NCBI GenBank assembly: GCA_019671005.1
Contig: CM033747.1
Location: 28,981,188 to 29,045,187, forward strand
DNA: 64,000 nucleotides
From: Hibiscus mutabilis
Lineage: Eukaryota > Streptophyta > Magnoliopsida > Malvales > Malvaceae
Direction of reading: 5' to 3'
Below are positions 22,901 to 34,019 of the stretch, one piece after another. A program made the position numbers and the translations under genes. The notes beneath the pieces are model-generated. The model saw only the letters and a program-made list of their open reading frames with translations, did not search any database and was not told the DNA's origin. How positions within the stretch are numbered: position 1 is the first letter of the stretch; each line of letters begins with the position of its first letter.

Positions 22901-25343
22901 GGGTTTAATTTGTAAGGTGTAGAATTTAAGGTTCATGGTTATAATTTAGAATTTAGGGTTTAAGATTTAAGTTTAGGGTGTTATCTTTAGAGATTTAGGT
23001 GTTAGATTTTATAGCTTAAATATAAAAGGTTGTGTAAAAAATTTTGTGTATCAAAATATAACCCAATTTTATTTGGTAATTTTTAAACACATAATTTGTT
23101 TTTAGCGATGGGGAGGAACTATTTTTTTTTAACATTACTTTATGTTAATATACAAAATAATCAAAGGAGGCATGGATGTTGTATGGAGCCAACAAAGTTA
23201 ACATCTTAACTTAGAATTTCTTGCTATGTTCTTTTAATTCTTCATTTTTTTGAAGTGATCACATATTATACATATTTAATAAAAAATCACATCAAATGAA
23301 TGGACTTATTGAAGACCGGAGAGTCTTAGGCTCTTAACCTCGAAATTTTGAATTCTTTTATTAATATATATTTGTATATTAATTTAAGTTGGTAATTTTA
23401 AAATAAATTCTATATATATGTTTATGATTTAAATCTATTAAGTTATAAAAACATTTTTATCTTTTCATTTTGCTACCTATCATTACACAAGCTCTGATTA
23501 TCATAAATAACAACCCATAATCATTTTTTTATATATAAATCTTAATTCTAATACTAAGCCTACCTAAAGAAGATGGAAAGAGGGAGACTCGGGGAAGGAA
23601 TAGGGTTCTCTTGGTGAGTCTAAAACTCATAACTTAAGGGAAATGAGGGAACAAAGATGAGCAGCTTCGCCAACCGCCCAAATATGTTTGCTCACAAACC
23701 ATAATCATCTAAACCTAAACTCATTATCATATATAACAACTCATTTCTCGTAGAAACAACACGCGTAACCCAAGACAAAAATAGCTATTATTATATTTTG
23801 TTGTATATGTAGTACTTTTTATTATTTTTAATAAAATTAATTGTTTAGAAATTTTTTTTTATAAAAGTTCAGTGACTAAGAATTTGAGATCTTGTAAATG
23901 CAACTTCCAGCGACACAATCCAATTCAAAGTCCGCGTCCCTTGTAAATACTTGCTATATACGTGGACGGAGGGACTAAGGCCCTGGAAGGAGCTCATGCC
24001 ACCCAACCCCTATTTTTTTAGCTTTATAACGCAGAATATTTTTTTATTGGAAAATGGATTAGTTATACACTTACTCCTCACTTTTTAAGTATTTATGTTT
24101 GTTTCTCAACCTCCAATTCTGACTTCGTCCTTGTATATATAGAACCATATTCTTTTATCTCCATTTGCATGGAAGATGAAAATCATTTCATGCTGAGAAT
24201 CTGATATTTTTTCTTCTTGTTGTAGCTTCAAAATAGCACATGTACCATGTTGAGCAAGGAAATGGCAGAAAAGACCCGAGAAGTGAGGTAAATCTGAATG
24301 TTATAGCTGTTCTTTGTTGTTGCAATGTATGAGCTTGTGCCATTGCCATCCTTTCATTGATAGACAGCTGAGAGGAGAGGAGCTCCAAGGGTTAGGCTTG
24401 GACGAACTAAAAAAGCTAGTGAAATTACTTGAAGGAGGCCTTAACCGAGTTAAGCAAACAAAGGTTTTCTGAAGCCCCGACTCTTTCTCAGTAAAGTAGG
24501 TTTTCATGTGATTTAACCTAATGGTGATTACTTTTTTATGTTTCAGGAGGAAAGCTTTTTCAAAGAAATCAACACACTCAAAAGGAAGGTAATGAAGTAG
24601 CTACCTTGCAATACTTGATACATTACTATATACCTATATATGCAAGTGTTATGATCCGACTTTTGGATTGAGAGAACCACATCGGGAAAAGAAAGATTGA
24701 GTTGTGGGGTTAGGGTTAGGGTTAGGATTAGGGTTAGTAAGTAAATGAATAAGTTATACACGTGGAACACACACGTTTGTTGCCTAATTTAATTCTAGAT
24801 TGAAATGGACGAGACTTGAAAACAATGCAGCGTTATACCTGTAGTTGTGCAAAATAAACACTATTTTTCTTACCATTCTTGCTTCTGATACTTGTATGGA
24901 TATGTACTAACAAGGCGGGGTTCTTTATATGTATGAAACCTTTCTGAAAAACATAAGCATATTTAGTTCGAAAATATACTTGGTCAAATAACTTGTACCC
25001 TTGTTGAATCTGAAGGGAGAAGAGCTGATGGAAGAAAACCAGAAATTGAAAGAGAAAGTATCTAGAAAAAAAAAACTGGTCTTAGTTTATTGCATACGTG
25101 CTTTCATTTGATTTGACGACAAGAGTTGATGTTTTGGTAGATGGAGAATTTGGGTAAGCAAGGGCAGCCATCAGAGCCCAATGGCCATGCATGGAGAAGC
25201 TTTAGCTCCGACATTTCTCTCAGATTGGGGTAACTCACTCATTCTAACAACATTCATAAAGTGTAATGGTTTCTGCCATACATAGCTTTGCCTGAGTTTA
25301 TGTTGGACTGCTTGTTTGTTTCAGGTTACCTTACCCTAACTGA
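19983..25343 (+). CDS. SVP: SVP/AGL24-like MIKC MADS-box transcription factor (copy 2, complete)
   Basis: Eight exons with GT-AG junctions: 19983-20164, 20739-20820, 24226-24287, 24364-24463, 24547-24588, 25016-25057, 25141-25229, 25325-25343. They join in frame to 205 codons plus TGA, a little shorter than typical SVP (about 240). Exon 1 encodes the DNA-binding and dimerising MADS domain (MTRQKIQIKKID, ARQVTFSKRRRGLFKK, TGKLFEYSST). Exon 2 encodes the I region ending in SLELQ, exons 3-6 the K-box coiled coil, exons 7-8 the tail ending SDISLRLGLPYPN. Exon sizes 62, 100, 42 and 42 are typical of the family. Known members are nuclear CArG-box binders acting in flowering time, meristem identity and bud dormancy. 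Intron 2 is 3.4 kb and full of DNA transposons. Oddities are LSTLCDAEIAL with DLEL in place of the usual AEEL, and K-box LVK against LEK in copy 1. The SVP versus AGL24 subclade cannot be settled by eye. Confidence 0.9.
20907..21128. mobile_element. Foldback MITE in SVP intron 2
   Basis: An almost complete inverted repeat. The left arm runs 'atatgatccattta..gtgtaaaa', then 'ttttttggattgttggatgag', 'gaaatgaatg', 'gagattaa'. The right arm is the reverse complement (ttaatctcgg, ccatttcacctatccaacaa, 'gtggatcataac'). The centre is a short A-rich loop around 21005-21040. It has no coding capacity. The hAT element at 21129 is inserted in its right terminus, so the MITE is the older of the two. Confidence 0.75.
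21129..22697 (-). mobile_element. Degenerate hAT-superfamily transposon in SVP intron 2
   Basis: An 8-bp target duplication ATCATAAC occurs at 21121-21128 and 22698-22705. The ends are imperfect terminal inverted repeats (caatggcggatc on the left; cattggcgaatg on the right, opposite strand). At 1.57 kb it is shorter than an autonomous element. The interior encodes a broken transposase on the minus strand. Both the 8-bp duplication and the transposase type are diagnostic of hAT. Confidence 0.85.
21260..22260 (-). pseudogene. hAT transposase remnant (ZMYM1/TTF-type family)
   Basis: Minus-strand fragments match the C-terminal half of plant hAT-like proteins annotated as TTF-type or zinc finger MYM-type. 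A stretch near 22080-21940 contains VEACMLLNSLQSFGFVFNLH. About 21830-21740 has HFQVELFYQVIDRQLQ followed by NNRF. 21279-21482 contains the hAT dimerisation region (LLLKLALVLLVAIVTMKRTFS, then KDMFDNVDNEKIIQLYQ). Many stops and frameshifts intervene, and the N-terminal zinc finger is missing. It is non-functional and can at most be mobilised in trans. Confidence 0.8.
22821..23064. mobile_element. Mutator-like MITE in SVP intron 2
   Basis: A 9-bp direct repeat AATTTTATT flanks the element (22812-22820 and 23065-23073). The ends are inverted: left GGaaaATAcTTTGATACAtAA, right on the opposite strand GGgttATAtTTTGATACAcAA. The interior is rich in degenerate TTTAGGG-like strings. It is 244 bp and non-coding. 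A 9-bp duplication suggests the Mutator superfamily. Confidence 0.75.
23961..24133. mobile_element. Small hAT-like MITE in SVP intron 2, absent from copy 1
   Basis: The ends are short inverted repeats (CgtGGACGgAG at left; CaaGGACGaAG at right on the opposite strand). The flanks are ctatata and tatatatag. SVP copy 1 has the uninterrupted site 'cttgctatatatagaacc' at about 25-42. It is 173 bp and non-coding. It therefore inserted in copy 2 after the duplication, or was cleanly lost from copy 1. Confidence 0.7.
24707..24737. repeat. Short TTAGGG-type tandem repeat in SVP intron 5
   Basis: About five units of GGTTAG (one is GGATTAG). Copy 1 has only two at the equivalent site (about 676-690). 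Plant telomeres are usually TTTAGGG, so this is a local microsatellite rather than telomeric DNA. Confidence 0.7.
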
Positions 25344-25526
25344 TCTTGCATGAGCATGAGCATGAGCATATCAACTTCAATGGCGTGTGTCTCGGGGTAA
25401 ATATAGAATCCGGCTCCTGCATGTATTATAATAACCACTGATAAAATTTGTTCTTACATATATGGTTAATTAAAGATTTGATTCAATTTTATTTATTGGA
25501 CTAGGTTTTTGAGTTTATTATAAAAT

Positions 25527-25660
25527 AGGAATAATGTTACATTTGATACGTACACTTTGAAAAAATGTTCAACATAATACATGCACTTTTAAAATGAACA
25601 ATATGATACACATTAGGAGTAAAATTGATACGTACACATTGAAAAAATATTATGTCAACA
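25527..25660. mobile_element. Truncated copy of the foldback element behind SVP copy 2
   Basis: Starts 'aggaataatgttacatttgata' just after 'ggttttgagtttattataaaat' and matches the left arm of 1726-2358, which follows 'aggttttttgagtttatgataaaat'. The shared flank shows that element and flank were duplicated together. The right arm has been lost. Confidence 0.65.
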
Positions 25661-25664
25661 ATCT

Positions 25665-25730
25665 CTAGAGCAGGTGGTTAAAATTCTCAGTTGACACCTC
25701 CTCCTCTCCTTAGGCTGTGGGTTTGAAACA
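25665..25730. mobile_element. Possible SINE head interrupted by the copia element
   Basis: The stretch 'gagcaggtggttaaa' followed after about 45 bp by 'gtgggtttgaaac' resembles the A-box and B-box arrangement of a tRNA-derived SINE. The copia LTR starts immediately after it. This is weak evidence, by eye only. Confidence 0.3.
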
Positions 25731-26370
25731 TGTTGGGATATTTGATTTTTTTGATATAACTTAAATGAAAAATGTTTTTGGACTTAAACAAATTTGTAAA
25801 AATATTTAAGAAGTCAATAAACTTGAAAAATATGTTTTCAAATGGTTTTTGACATGTTTAAAATGATTTTAAATAGCTAAAGTGTCAAAAACAGGCCCTG
25901 AATATCGGAACAGTTTGACTCATACCGATACTCATAAGAGTTCGTATCGATATAGCTAAGCTCTGTACCGCGCCCTTTTGTCCCCAACGGTCTGATTTTC
26001 CAGTAGCTAAAAACCGTACCGGTGCAGGCTTAGCCTTACCGATACGCGAGGAGGTGTACCGATACACTCATGTAGTGTATCAATACTCAGTGTTAAGTTT
26101 GCCTAATGACTCTTTCTTCTTTGAGGCAGGTATCGGTACTATTGCACGCGTACCGATACGCTTTGCTCTAGAAGTGCATTAAATGCTAGAAATAAAGTCT
26201 CCAACGGCTTCAAATTAACCCCAACGGCTAGTAATGGCCACAAACTCCTTAGAGTGTTTAAAAGACCTCTTCAAGCAGCCTTGGAACAACAAGAAACAAC
26301 TTTCCAAAATTCATGTATTGAGAAATCAAGTTTTGTGCTTAAATTGTCATATTTCTTGTAGAAAACACTA
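25731..26370 (+). repeat. Copia 5' LTR, first part
   Basis: TG start at 25731. Between 25915 and 26165 it holds a cluster of the motif GTACCGATACG in both orientations (for example 25922, 26037, 26056, 26131, 26149). The last five bases, CACTA (26366-26370), are the target duplicated by Ogre-type element 2. Confidence 0.75.
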
Positions 26371-26628
26371 TGTTATACCCGAATTTTGACCGAGCTAATA
26401 AATAAATAAATAATAAATAGTAAATAAATAATAAATAAATAAAAATCAGTCCAAATACCAAATAATGTCCATATTACAAATAACCCAAACCTCTTTACAA
26501 AGCTAAAAGCCCAAACCGAAAGCTCAAATTCCATTACATCCAATTTCCCTCTCATTTCGGTAAAAGAAACACAATTTACAGCCCAAACAAGCACAAAACC
26601 CTACTAATCCTTTTTTCCTGCCTAAATG

Positions 26629-26734
26629 TGCCACGTGGCAGCCCCAGATTGGTCCAAACCCATTTCACGCGGATCCTGGTTTATCTGGAGCCAGCTGTCA
26701 TCCATGACGTCATTAGGGTCAGGCCCTATAAATA
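26629..26734 (+). promoter_or_regulatory. LTR promoter of Ogre-type element 2: G-box, CRE-like site, TATA box
   Basis: A perfect palindromic G-box TGCCACGTGGCA (26629-26640), a TGACGTCA bZIP-type palindrome (26705-26712) and TATAAATA (26727-26734) lie in order and close together. All three are unchanged in the 3' LTR (39481-39492, 39557-39564, 39579-39586). In plants, G-boxes and TGACGTCA are bound by bZIP and bHLH factors linked to light, ABA and stress. Transcription would then start about 30 bases downstream (around 26760). Confidence 0.75.
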
Positions 26735-27351
26735 TGGAGAGAGAATTTTTGTCAGAGTAATAATGACCATTAATTAAAATTGTTAACTAATAATTATAAT
26801 AATAAATAAAGAGGAGAGATAATGCTCACTTCGGGGAAGCCGAACCGCCCGGAGCATGAACGGTCACCAGGAAGTTCATCGAACGCCGGGAAGCTTGTCG
26901 GACACCGGGAAACTCATCAGTCAGAATCGCCACGGCCACCGTCGAAAAGGTACATTCCATTCCCGATTTAAATTCCTGCAAAATAGAAACAAAAAATGTT
27001 AGACACACATATAAAAACAAATGTAAAATGAAATCGAAGTTAGCATGGCCGGAGTTGGGTTTCCATGGCGGAGTTGAAGAGGTTGAGTGTGATTTGGGTA
27101 GCTTTAGGCCGGGGAAGAAGGGTGGTTCAGTCGAACCGGGCTAGATTTAGGTTTTCAGGTAAAAAGGTGTTTTTTTGGGTTTTTAGGGTGCGAAAGGATC
27201 TTCGGCACGGTGGTCGAAAATCGCCTTACGGTGGCCGGCTGGAGGAATCGTGGTGGTCGAAGACCGTTGGTGGCCGAAAAACTTTTCGGAGGTGATAGTG
27301 CACGTTGGTTGAAGATTCAGCGGCGGCGGCGTGTGGCCTGAAAGGATGATG

Positions 27352-27393
27352 ATATTCATCGAGTTCTTGAAGAACTCGGATGAATATTCATCC
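27352..27393. repeat. Hairpin in LTR of Ogre-type element 2
   Basis: The core gagttcttgaagaactc is a perfect palindrome. The arms extend with gatattcatc on the left and gatgaatattc on the right, with one bulged base. It is present in the other LTR near 40210-40250. Its location in the GC-rich LTR centre and its 'gttctt..aagaac' core parallel the 30-bp palindrome of element 1. Confidence 0.65.
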
Positions 27394-29091
27394 AAAACTT
27401 GTGTTTTCGATCCAAAAAGAAGGGTTTTTTTCTTGGCATTTGGGGTTTGTGTTCAGATAATTCGGGTAGAGAGAGATGTAGGATAGAGAGGGGAAATATG
27501 GGAAATGAATGGGTGAAGTTAGAAACAAGGGTTTTATAACCTAGCCAAAGCGCTGCCATTTTGGCAGCGGGTAAGGGAGGGGATCCGCGTTTTACAAGTG
27601 GGCTGGGTTTAACCCGCGAGTTTGATATGGATACTATTTGGTTTTTTCCCGAAACTTTGAATTCATTTGATTTAGTCCCTTTTCTTCCCTAATCTGACCC
27701 TTAAGCTTTGTGTTTCTCTTAATTTAGTTCTCACCCCCCTTAATTGTACCCCTTAGGTTTGAATTCTTACAATTGGGTCACATGGGTTTTGTAATTGAGC
27801 TTCGATTTTGTATTTGCTTCAATTCAGTCCTTATATAATAAAAAATAGTTTTTGCAAGTTTTATTTCTTTAAATTCTTTCCTTTAATTTAATTTAATTGT
27901 TTTATTTGTTTAATTTATATATTTGAATGCATGTTTTAAATTAAGCATATAGAGTTATAGGTTAGACAATTGAATACACCTAGTTTAATTAATTTGCTAG
28001 AGCCAACCTAGGTTTCTCTAATTAGAATTTCAATAGTTAAATAGGATAGATAATTATAGTAATTAAAATATATTAAATATAAACTTTAAAATCTTAATTT
28101 GGATGGTGTTCCATTGTTTACAATGGGGTGTTATCTCAACATGAATTTTAATGAATATATTTACACTTATAATTGGAAATCAAATTAGTTCTTTAATTGA
28201 CATTAATAATTAATACATTGTAGTTAATTAAATGTATATCGAATAGAATCTTTGAGGTTCAAATCTGGATGGTGTTCCATTATTTACAATGGGGTGTTAT
28301 CTCAGCCTTGGTCATAAAGGTGTATATTCGATATACATTTTCACTTATAATACTGAATAATAAATTGTTAGAGCCCTAATTAGGACTAGAACTTTAATTA
28401 AATAGAGGAATTAATTAATTAGGAATATGATTGATTTAAGGGCTTTAAATTTATGGAAAGTGTTCAGGTAATTAACATTTTCACATAAAAGCCATTAAAT
28501 TAATTAATATTCATAATTTTAAATAACTAATTAATTAGAGTTTTAGGATTAAAACTTAAAATTGGCAAGACAATAAAATATCATTCATTAAAAACCTTTT
28601 ATGTTTGGAAATTCATTTTTAAAATACGAATGGGGGTGCCATCTAACGGGGCACTTTTAATCTCGTATTCAAACAAAATGAATTCCCTTATAAAATGATA
28701 TCTGCATTCGGAATTTAATTTCAATTAATAATTATGAGATAAATTAAATTCAAATTATTATTCGAAATTCCAAAATTCCACGTAAAATTAAAGGTACCGA
28801 TAACGGGCGTTCGTAGGGGTGCTAATCCTTCCCTACACGTAACCGACTCCCGAACCCAATTTTTAAGACAGAATCTCTGGTTTGTTTTTCGGTGTCCGGT
28901 CTACCACGAAGTGATCGGTGGTGACTCTAAAATGTTTTTCAAGGATAAATAAGGGGAAATCAAATTTAATACGAAAAACCCTAAATTTTCAAGACTTAAT
29001 TAAAATGGCCAGAAAACCTTAATTTTACAAAAGATCGATCGTCGGGCTATTTTCACACCATCCCGATTTTCAAAAAATGGTCGCGACAGCT

Positions 29092-29110
29092 TGGTGACTC
29101 TGCTGGGGAA
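29092..29110 (+). other. Primer-binding site of Ogre-type element 2
   Basis: The sequence tggtgactctgctggggaa lies three bases after the LTR end. It differs from the element 1 site by two transitions. Confidence 0.85.
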
Positions 29111-32100
29111 TTTTTTTAAAAATTGAGAGTCAGGCCTAATTAATTTTACGTGGCATTTTCGATAGTAATTTGTATTTAATTTTTCCTATAATTATTGGAT
29201 GAATTTTCTGGAAAAATGCATGTAGCTTTTTCTTGTGTGATATAAACTGTCATTCATGCATGAGCCTTCTACCCGGGCTTTTCACCTTTAAGTGTGAGTG
29301 AGGCATGATCTTACATGAGTTATTCAGCTCTGTGATCGGATCTTGTCCTCCTTCCGGTGTACCAACCTTATACACCATGAGATTAAACATCCGCTATAAG
29401 GGGCCGTATACTCCCGAATCGATGTCTTACTAGTCCAGTAACGACAGTTCGGGTACCCAGAGTCTAAACCAAAGCCCACATTTTGTAATAGAAGCCTACC
29501 CCACTAGAGCCAGACAAGGACCTAGGACAGGCTGCTGCTGATTTAAATTATTTTCTCTGGTTATTTTTGTGTGCAAAATAATTGTTCTCTAGTTAATTTT
29601 ACGCAATATAAATTGTTTTTTCTGTAATAATTATTTTTGCTTACAGTATTACTTCATCATACTGACACATTTTTTTGTTTTTTTGTGTTTTGTTATATGT
29701 TACAATGCATTCATGAGAGGTATCGGTTCGAGAATTAGTCGAGTAGGCAGTGGTCATAAGAGCTGAAGGGTCTGATAGACAAGTGGGGGACAACATGTCA
29801 CTGTGGACCTAATTCGAGAAGACTCAATACAAGAACGAAGACAATATTCACGGAGGCCAGATGCTAGTAATGCAAAGTCGTACAAGAAATTTCAGAACAT
29901 AATGAAGTTTTGCCAAAACTAGTTTAATTTGAGAACTATAAGACGGGAATACTAAGAGTCATTTCCAATAAATTTTAGGATTATAGTGTTGCTGTCAGAC
30001 AGTCAAATGGATCAATAATTGTTTGAGACCGTGACCCGTGTATAAAGCTGATATAACTGTTCGCTTTTCAAGAAAACACGTGTAACACCAACAATAGAGA
30101 AATACAAGGCTTTGCTATACTGCTCCAATGGTCAAAAGGATAAGGATTGTACAAGGCTCAACAACAGTTCCAGTTTCAGGATACAGTCAATGGCAGTTAT
30201 AGAGATAAACAAGACGCAGTATCTGGAAAAATAATGATAATCAGAGGAATGATAGAGGACGAATAAATTGAAGGGGCATTCAAGACGAATAGATTGAAGG
30301 GGTATTCAAGGATTGTTTCTAAACCTAAGGAAGAATAGAAAGCTTTGAACTCAGAGGCAATATCCAAGTGTCACAAATGATGAAATTTACTGAAGGATAC
30401 CATAATTAGGGAAAATGCTGATAAAAATGATGAGCTGAGAAAAGTGTCAAAATTAGAAAAGACAATACAACAATTGAAAGATCAGTTTGATAGTTTCGAA
30501 GAGGTAAAGCAATGAGGGATAAAAACAACTGGAAATCAAGCTGGGGCAGTAATCCAGGTTATCCAGAAACAGAGTGGTGAAATGATTAACTTTAAGAGCG
30601 AAGTGTAAGAAGTCGTCTGGCATGTGCAGATTTTGTTCGATGAAGTCATGAACCTGCAACAACATTTTGATATCAACACCGAGCTAGGATAGATGTTGAC
30701 TCAGAGGCTGAACAAAGTGATCAACCAAAGGAGCTGAAGCTAGTGAACATATTGCCTTTTCTCTGTATTCGACCTTTCAGTTAAATGTGTGTTGTTCTAA
30801 TGACTAGTTCTTGAAATCGATACCTCGTGCATTCATGCATTACATCATTTAAACATTATGTAAAATAAAAATATTGCATCTTTGTTTAAAATACTGCATT
30901 TTTTGTAAATAACATTGCATTGGTTGACTTTATGTTTTTAAAAGCATGGGTAACATATTTATAAAGGTTGAATAGTCACAAAGATTGTCATTTGGATCGA
31001 ATAAAGAAAAAGGTTGGCCAGTCCGAGAATGAGGTGGAGTACGAGCTAATATAAAGCATCAACGAGGGTGATCAAGATAGAAATTCATCTCACGTAAAGG
31101 TTCAGTCTGAAAGGACTCTTCATACAAAAAAAAGAAGCAAAAAAGAAAGAAAGTCAGAAAACAAGAGAGTCAAAAAAAGTCAAAAAAATCAAAAAAAAAA
31201 GAAAGAGATGGAAATAAAAGCCAAATAAAAGATGAGCAAGTTCGGATCAATACAACCGGGGGCATTTGTATAGAATCCAGAAGACCCGAGTTTGGATGAG
31301 AATAGTGGAATGCTTGACTAAGAATGTTAAAATGAAGAAAGCCTAGTGGATTGTCGTATATAGATTGAATGCAGATAGGTTTTGGAGTTTAACCGAAAGT
31401 CTTGCCGGTTGATGATTCAGCAGCAGTCAGAGGATATAATGATCCTAACAGAGACGAGGGGCAGAAAAGTCTTTCCTTAAAGCGATGAATGCCAAGTTCA
31501 GTTGAAGATTGAGGTTTTCTTACAAAGGAGTTGATTGCAAAAGTAGTAGAATATAGATACGAGAAAAAGAAGCTGAAGAGTTCAGTCAGATAAGGGAGAC
31601 AATTATTCTTACTCGATAATAGGTTTAGATTTATGGCTCTACTTTGTACAAAATCACTTTCAGATAATGGCCCCATTAAAGTTTCTGGTCTCATCAGGGT
31701 TGGGTATTTATGTTCCAAAAGTAAAGAGCTCGGTTCAATCGAAGATTATTGTCTGCTAGAGCAGTTGAGATAAAAGGGAGAGGGCAAAAGCTGTGACAAA
31801 CTTGTGTGAATAACTCGTTGCAGTCAGGGGTTTGCTAGATTCAGAGTAATATTTTGGTATCTTTTCTGTAATATTTTCTTACCCAAAGAATACTCCAAGA
31901 TCATATGCTCAAGATGCTCATGTCAATAAAAAGTCAAAATTCAAACCGGATCTCATTCATGTTTTTATTTGGAGATGTATTTCAAATTGCTCGAAGCTTC
32001 GAAGTATCATGAGGAACTATCAGAGCTCCATTAATTAAGTTGTTACAATATCAAGATTATTGTGAGTTATGAATGAGATGTTGAAGGTTGCTACATTTTC

Positions 32101-32269
32101 AAGTTGCAAATTCAAAACTTTCTGAAGTGGGAGATTTTGGAAGTGGACGTTGAAGATCAACTATTAAGATATGTAACTTAAAAAGTACTCCCTTGGTTGG
32201 AGGAAATGCAATTGGATTGCTCAGAAAATAAGTGCTGAAAATGTCAAGTGAAAAGAGAGAAAGAAGTGA
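29111..32269 (+). other. Leader and decayed gag upstream region of Ogre-type element 2
   Basis: No long ORF. 30450-30720 has broken coiled-coil-like coding potential (plus strand, for example around 'gtcaaaattagaaaagac'), as expected for the gag N-terminal region of Tat/Ogre elements. 31130-31240 is purine-rich. Nothing else is recognisable. Confidence 0.45.
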
Positions 32270-32515
32270 ATGAATGCAGTGATCAGGTTCCTAGAAGAAC
32301 AGGTCACAGGTCTATCATGGAAGATTCCTAGGACAAATACAAATTCTGACATATTTGGAATGCCCATTTCAGATTTATTTCCTTACCTTACAAAAGGTCA
32401 ATCTCTTATCCCTGGACCGGTGAAGAAGATGTTAAGCCCATTTGCCTGTAGTATAATCTCGATAGTATTTGCAAATTTTATATGGGACACCAGGATGAGC
32501 TACCAAGAAGCGTAG
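32270..32515 (+). pseudogene. Gag fragment of Ogre-type element 2
   Basis: An 81-codon frame containing DIFGMPISDLFPYLTKGQSL and FANFIWDTRMS. It parallels the gag C-terminal fragment of element 1 (EIFGVPISNIFPHLIEGCYL, then DFHMGHRG). The cysteines of the zinc knuckle are lost here. No flanking gag core survives intact. It is a relic; the match to element 1 is its main support. Confidence 0.6.
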
Positions 32516-34019
32516 GCCCTTAATGGAAGAAATCAAGAAGTTGGTTAGTCTGAGATCCAAAATGAATGCTTCCAAATTTGTCTGGAGTTTTGAAGTTTGT
32601 CTCGTTCATGTATGTGCATCAAGGGAGTGCAGCTTGCAAGAATTATCTCTGAAGTAGTATATGAAGTCAACTTTGTTACTTTCAGCCCAAAGATTTCCTT
32701 GTGTTGCTTTATAGATGATTTCAAGATGTAAGGCCATGGTTGCAAATGTTCGACCACTCATAGGGAGGATATGACTAGTACGGGGCAATCATCTTCAGTT
32801 GATATATTAGCTAGTTCAGGGGTTTAGCAAGTTTTCCCACGAAGTTCTTATGGTTCTAAAAAATTAAAGATGAACTTGATAAAAGTTCAGGGACTTGAAG
32901 CATTTGATCGCCCTAAATAATAAAAGTGGGGCAAACTTAATGTGTCAAGAAACCGGTGGAGCGACATTGAGGAATTTGATCACTGAAGAATTAAAATTTG
33001 TTCAGAAAAAATGAGAGCATCAGGGCATGAACATGAATAGACAGGTCTTTTGGAGAATAAAGAATCGACAGTAGAAGTAGAGTGACCAAAGTAAACTCAA
33101 ATCTTCCTTGATTAATGGTCAATAGTGAACCACGAGAGATCTATCTACAATTTTAGGACTGTTGCGGAGTAATGCCCTGAATCATCCCAATTACTTATGC
33201 CCGCGAGCATTGGGGTCCTTTGTAAGGGAGGCTATTTCGGTTTATTTGCTATGATGCTTGTTTCTTAATTTTCTCAAATGGCAAACATTTTGCACTCTTT
33301 GATTCTTTTAATATTTCATTAATTCTTTGTTATGGGTTAGTTTTGTTCCCCCATACGTATATGTATATATCTTCACTAACATTTTTTTCATGACCCTAGA
33401 TATTAATTGTAAGAGTGACCTTGAATCAAATTCAGAGATCAACTTTGGAATGTGACTTTCTTCCACTTTATTTAGGCCAATAAGAAGGCATTAATGAGGG
33501 ATCAAGAATCACGGAAAAGTCCCAAATACAAATTTTGAGTGAATTGCCTCTCAAGCATTGTTGGCTAAGGTCTTTGAATGAAGAGATAACCCAAAACATC
33601 ACCCAACTGAAGATGGCTTTTCTTCGAAGATATCCAAGTATGGGAGGACATTTGGTATTCCTTCATTTCCCTTCATAAAGAAAGAAAATAAGAAAAATAT
33701 CATTTGATGTCCCCTTAAGCTTGAGGATTTTCTTTCGATTCAACCCAAACCAAGGATCACCCCTACACTGGGGGCAAAGAGGATGAAAGTTCGTTTGCAA
33801 GTGAAAGTGTGCGATTTTGATCATCCTATGATAGTAATGCCTTGTGAATCAGGGGCAAAAGAAACAAAAGTGAACATATCAAGCACAAAAGCTAGAAAGG
33901 CATGATGAATGAAAATGAATGCTCTAAATTCAGTCAAAAAAAGAAGAAAGAAGATGAAAGAAAAAGAAACAATGGAAGTTTGTGTTCGGAAAGTAAACTG
34001 AATCAAGTTGAAGCAAAGA

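Larger units (their letters stand above)
26371..29088 (+). repeat. 5' LTR of Ogre-type element 2
   Basis: TGTTATACCC start and GGTCGCGACA end, 2.72 kb. It contains a compact promoter (G-box, CRE-like site and TATA box at 26629-26734), a GC-rich central part (27050-27350), a hairpin (27352-27393) and a 3' part related to the LTR of element 1 (28820-28930). The string 'ggatggtgttccatt' recurs at 28100 and 28266, each followed by 'tttacaatggggtgttatctca'. Confidence 0.9.

Noticed and set aside
24707..24737. Interstitial telomere
   Set aside because: Only about five units and of the TTAGGG rather than TTTAGGG type; a local microsatellite expanded relative to copy 1.
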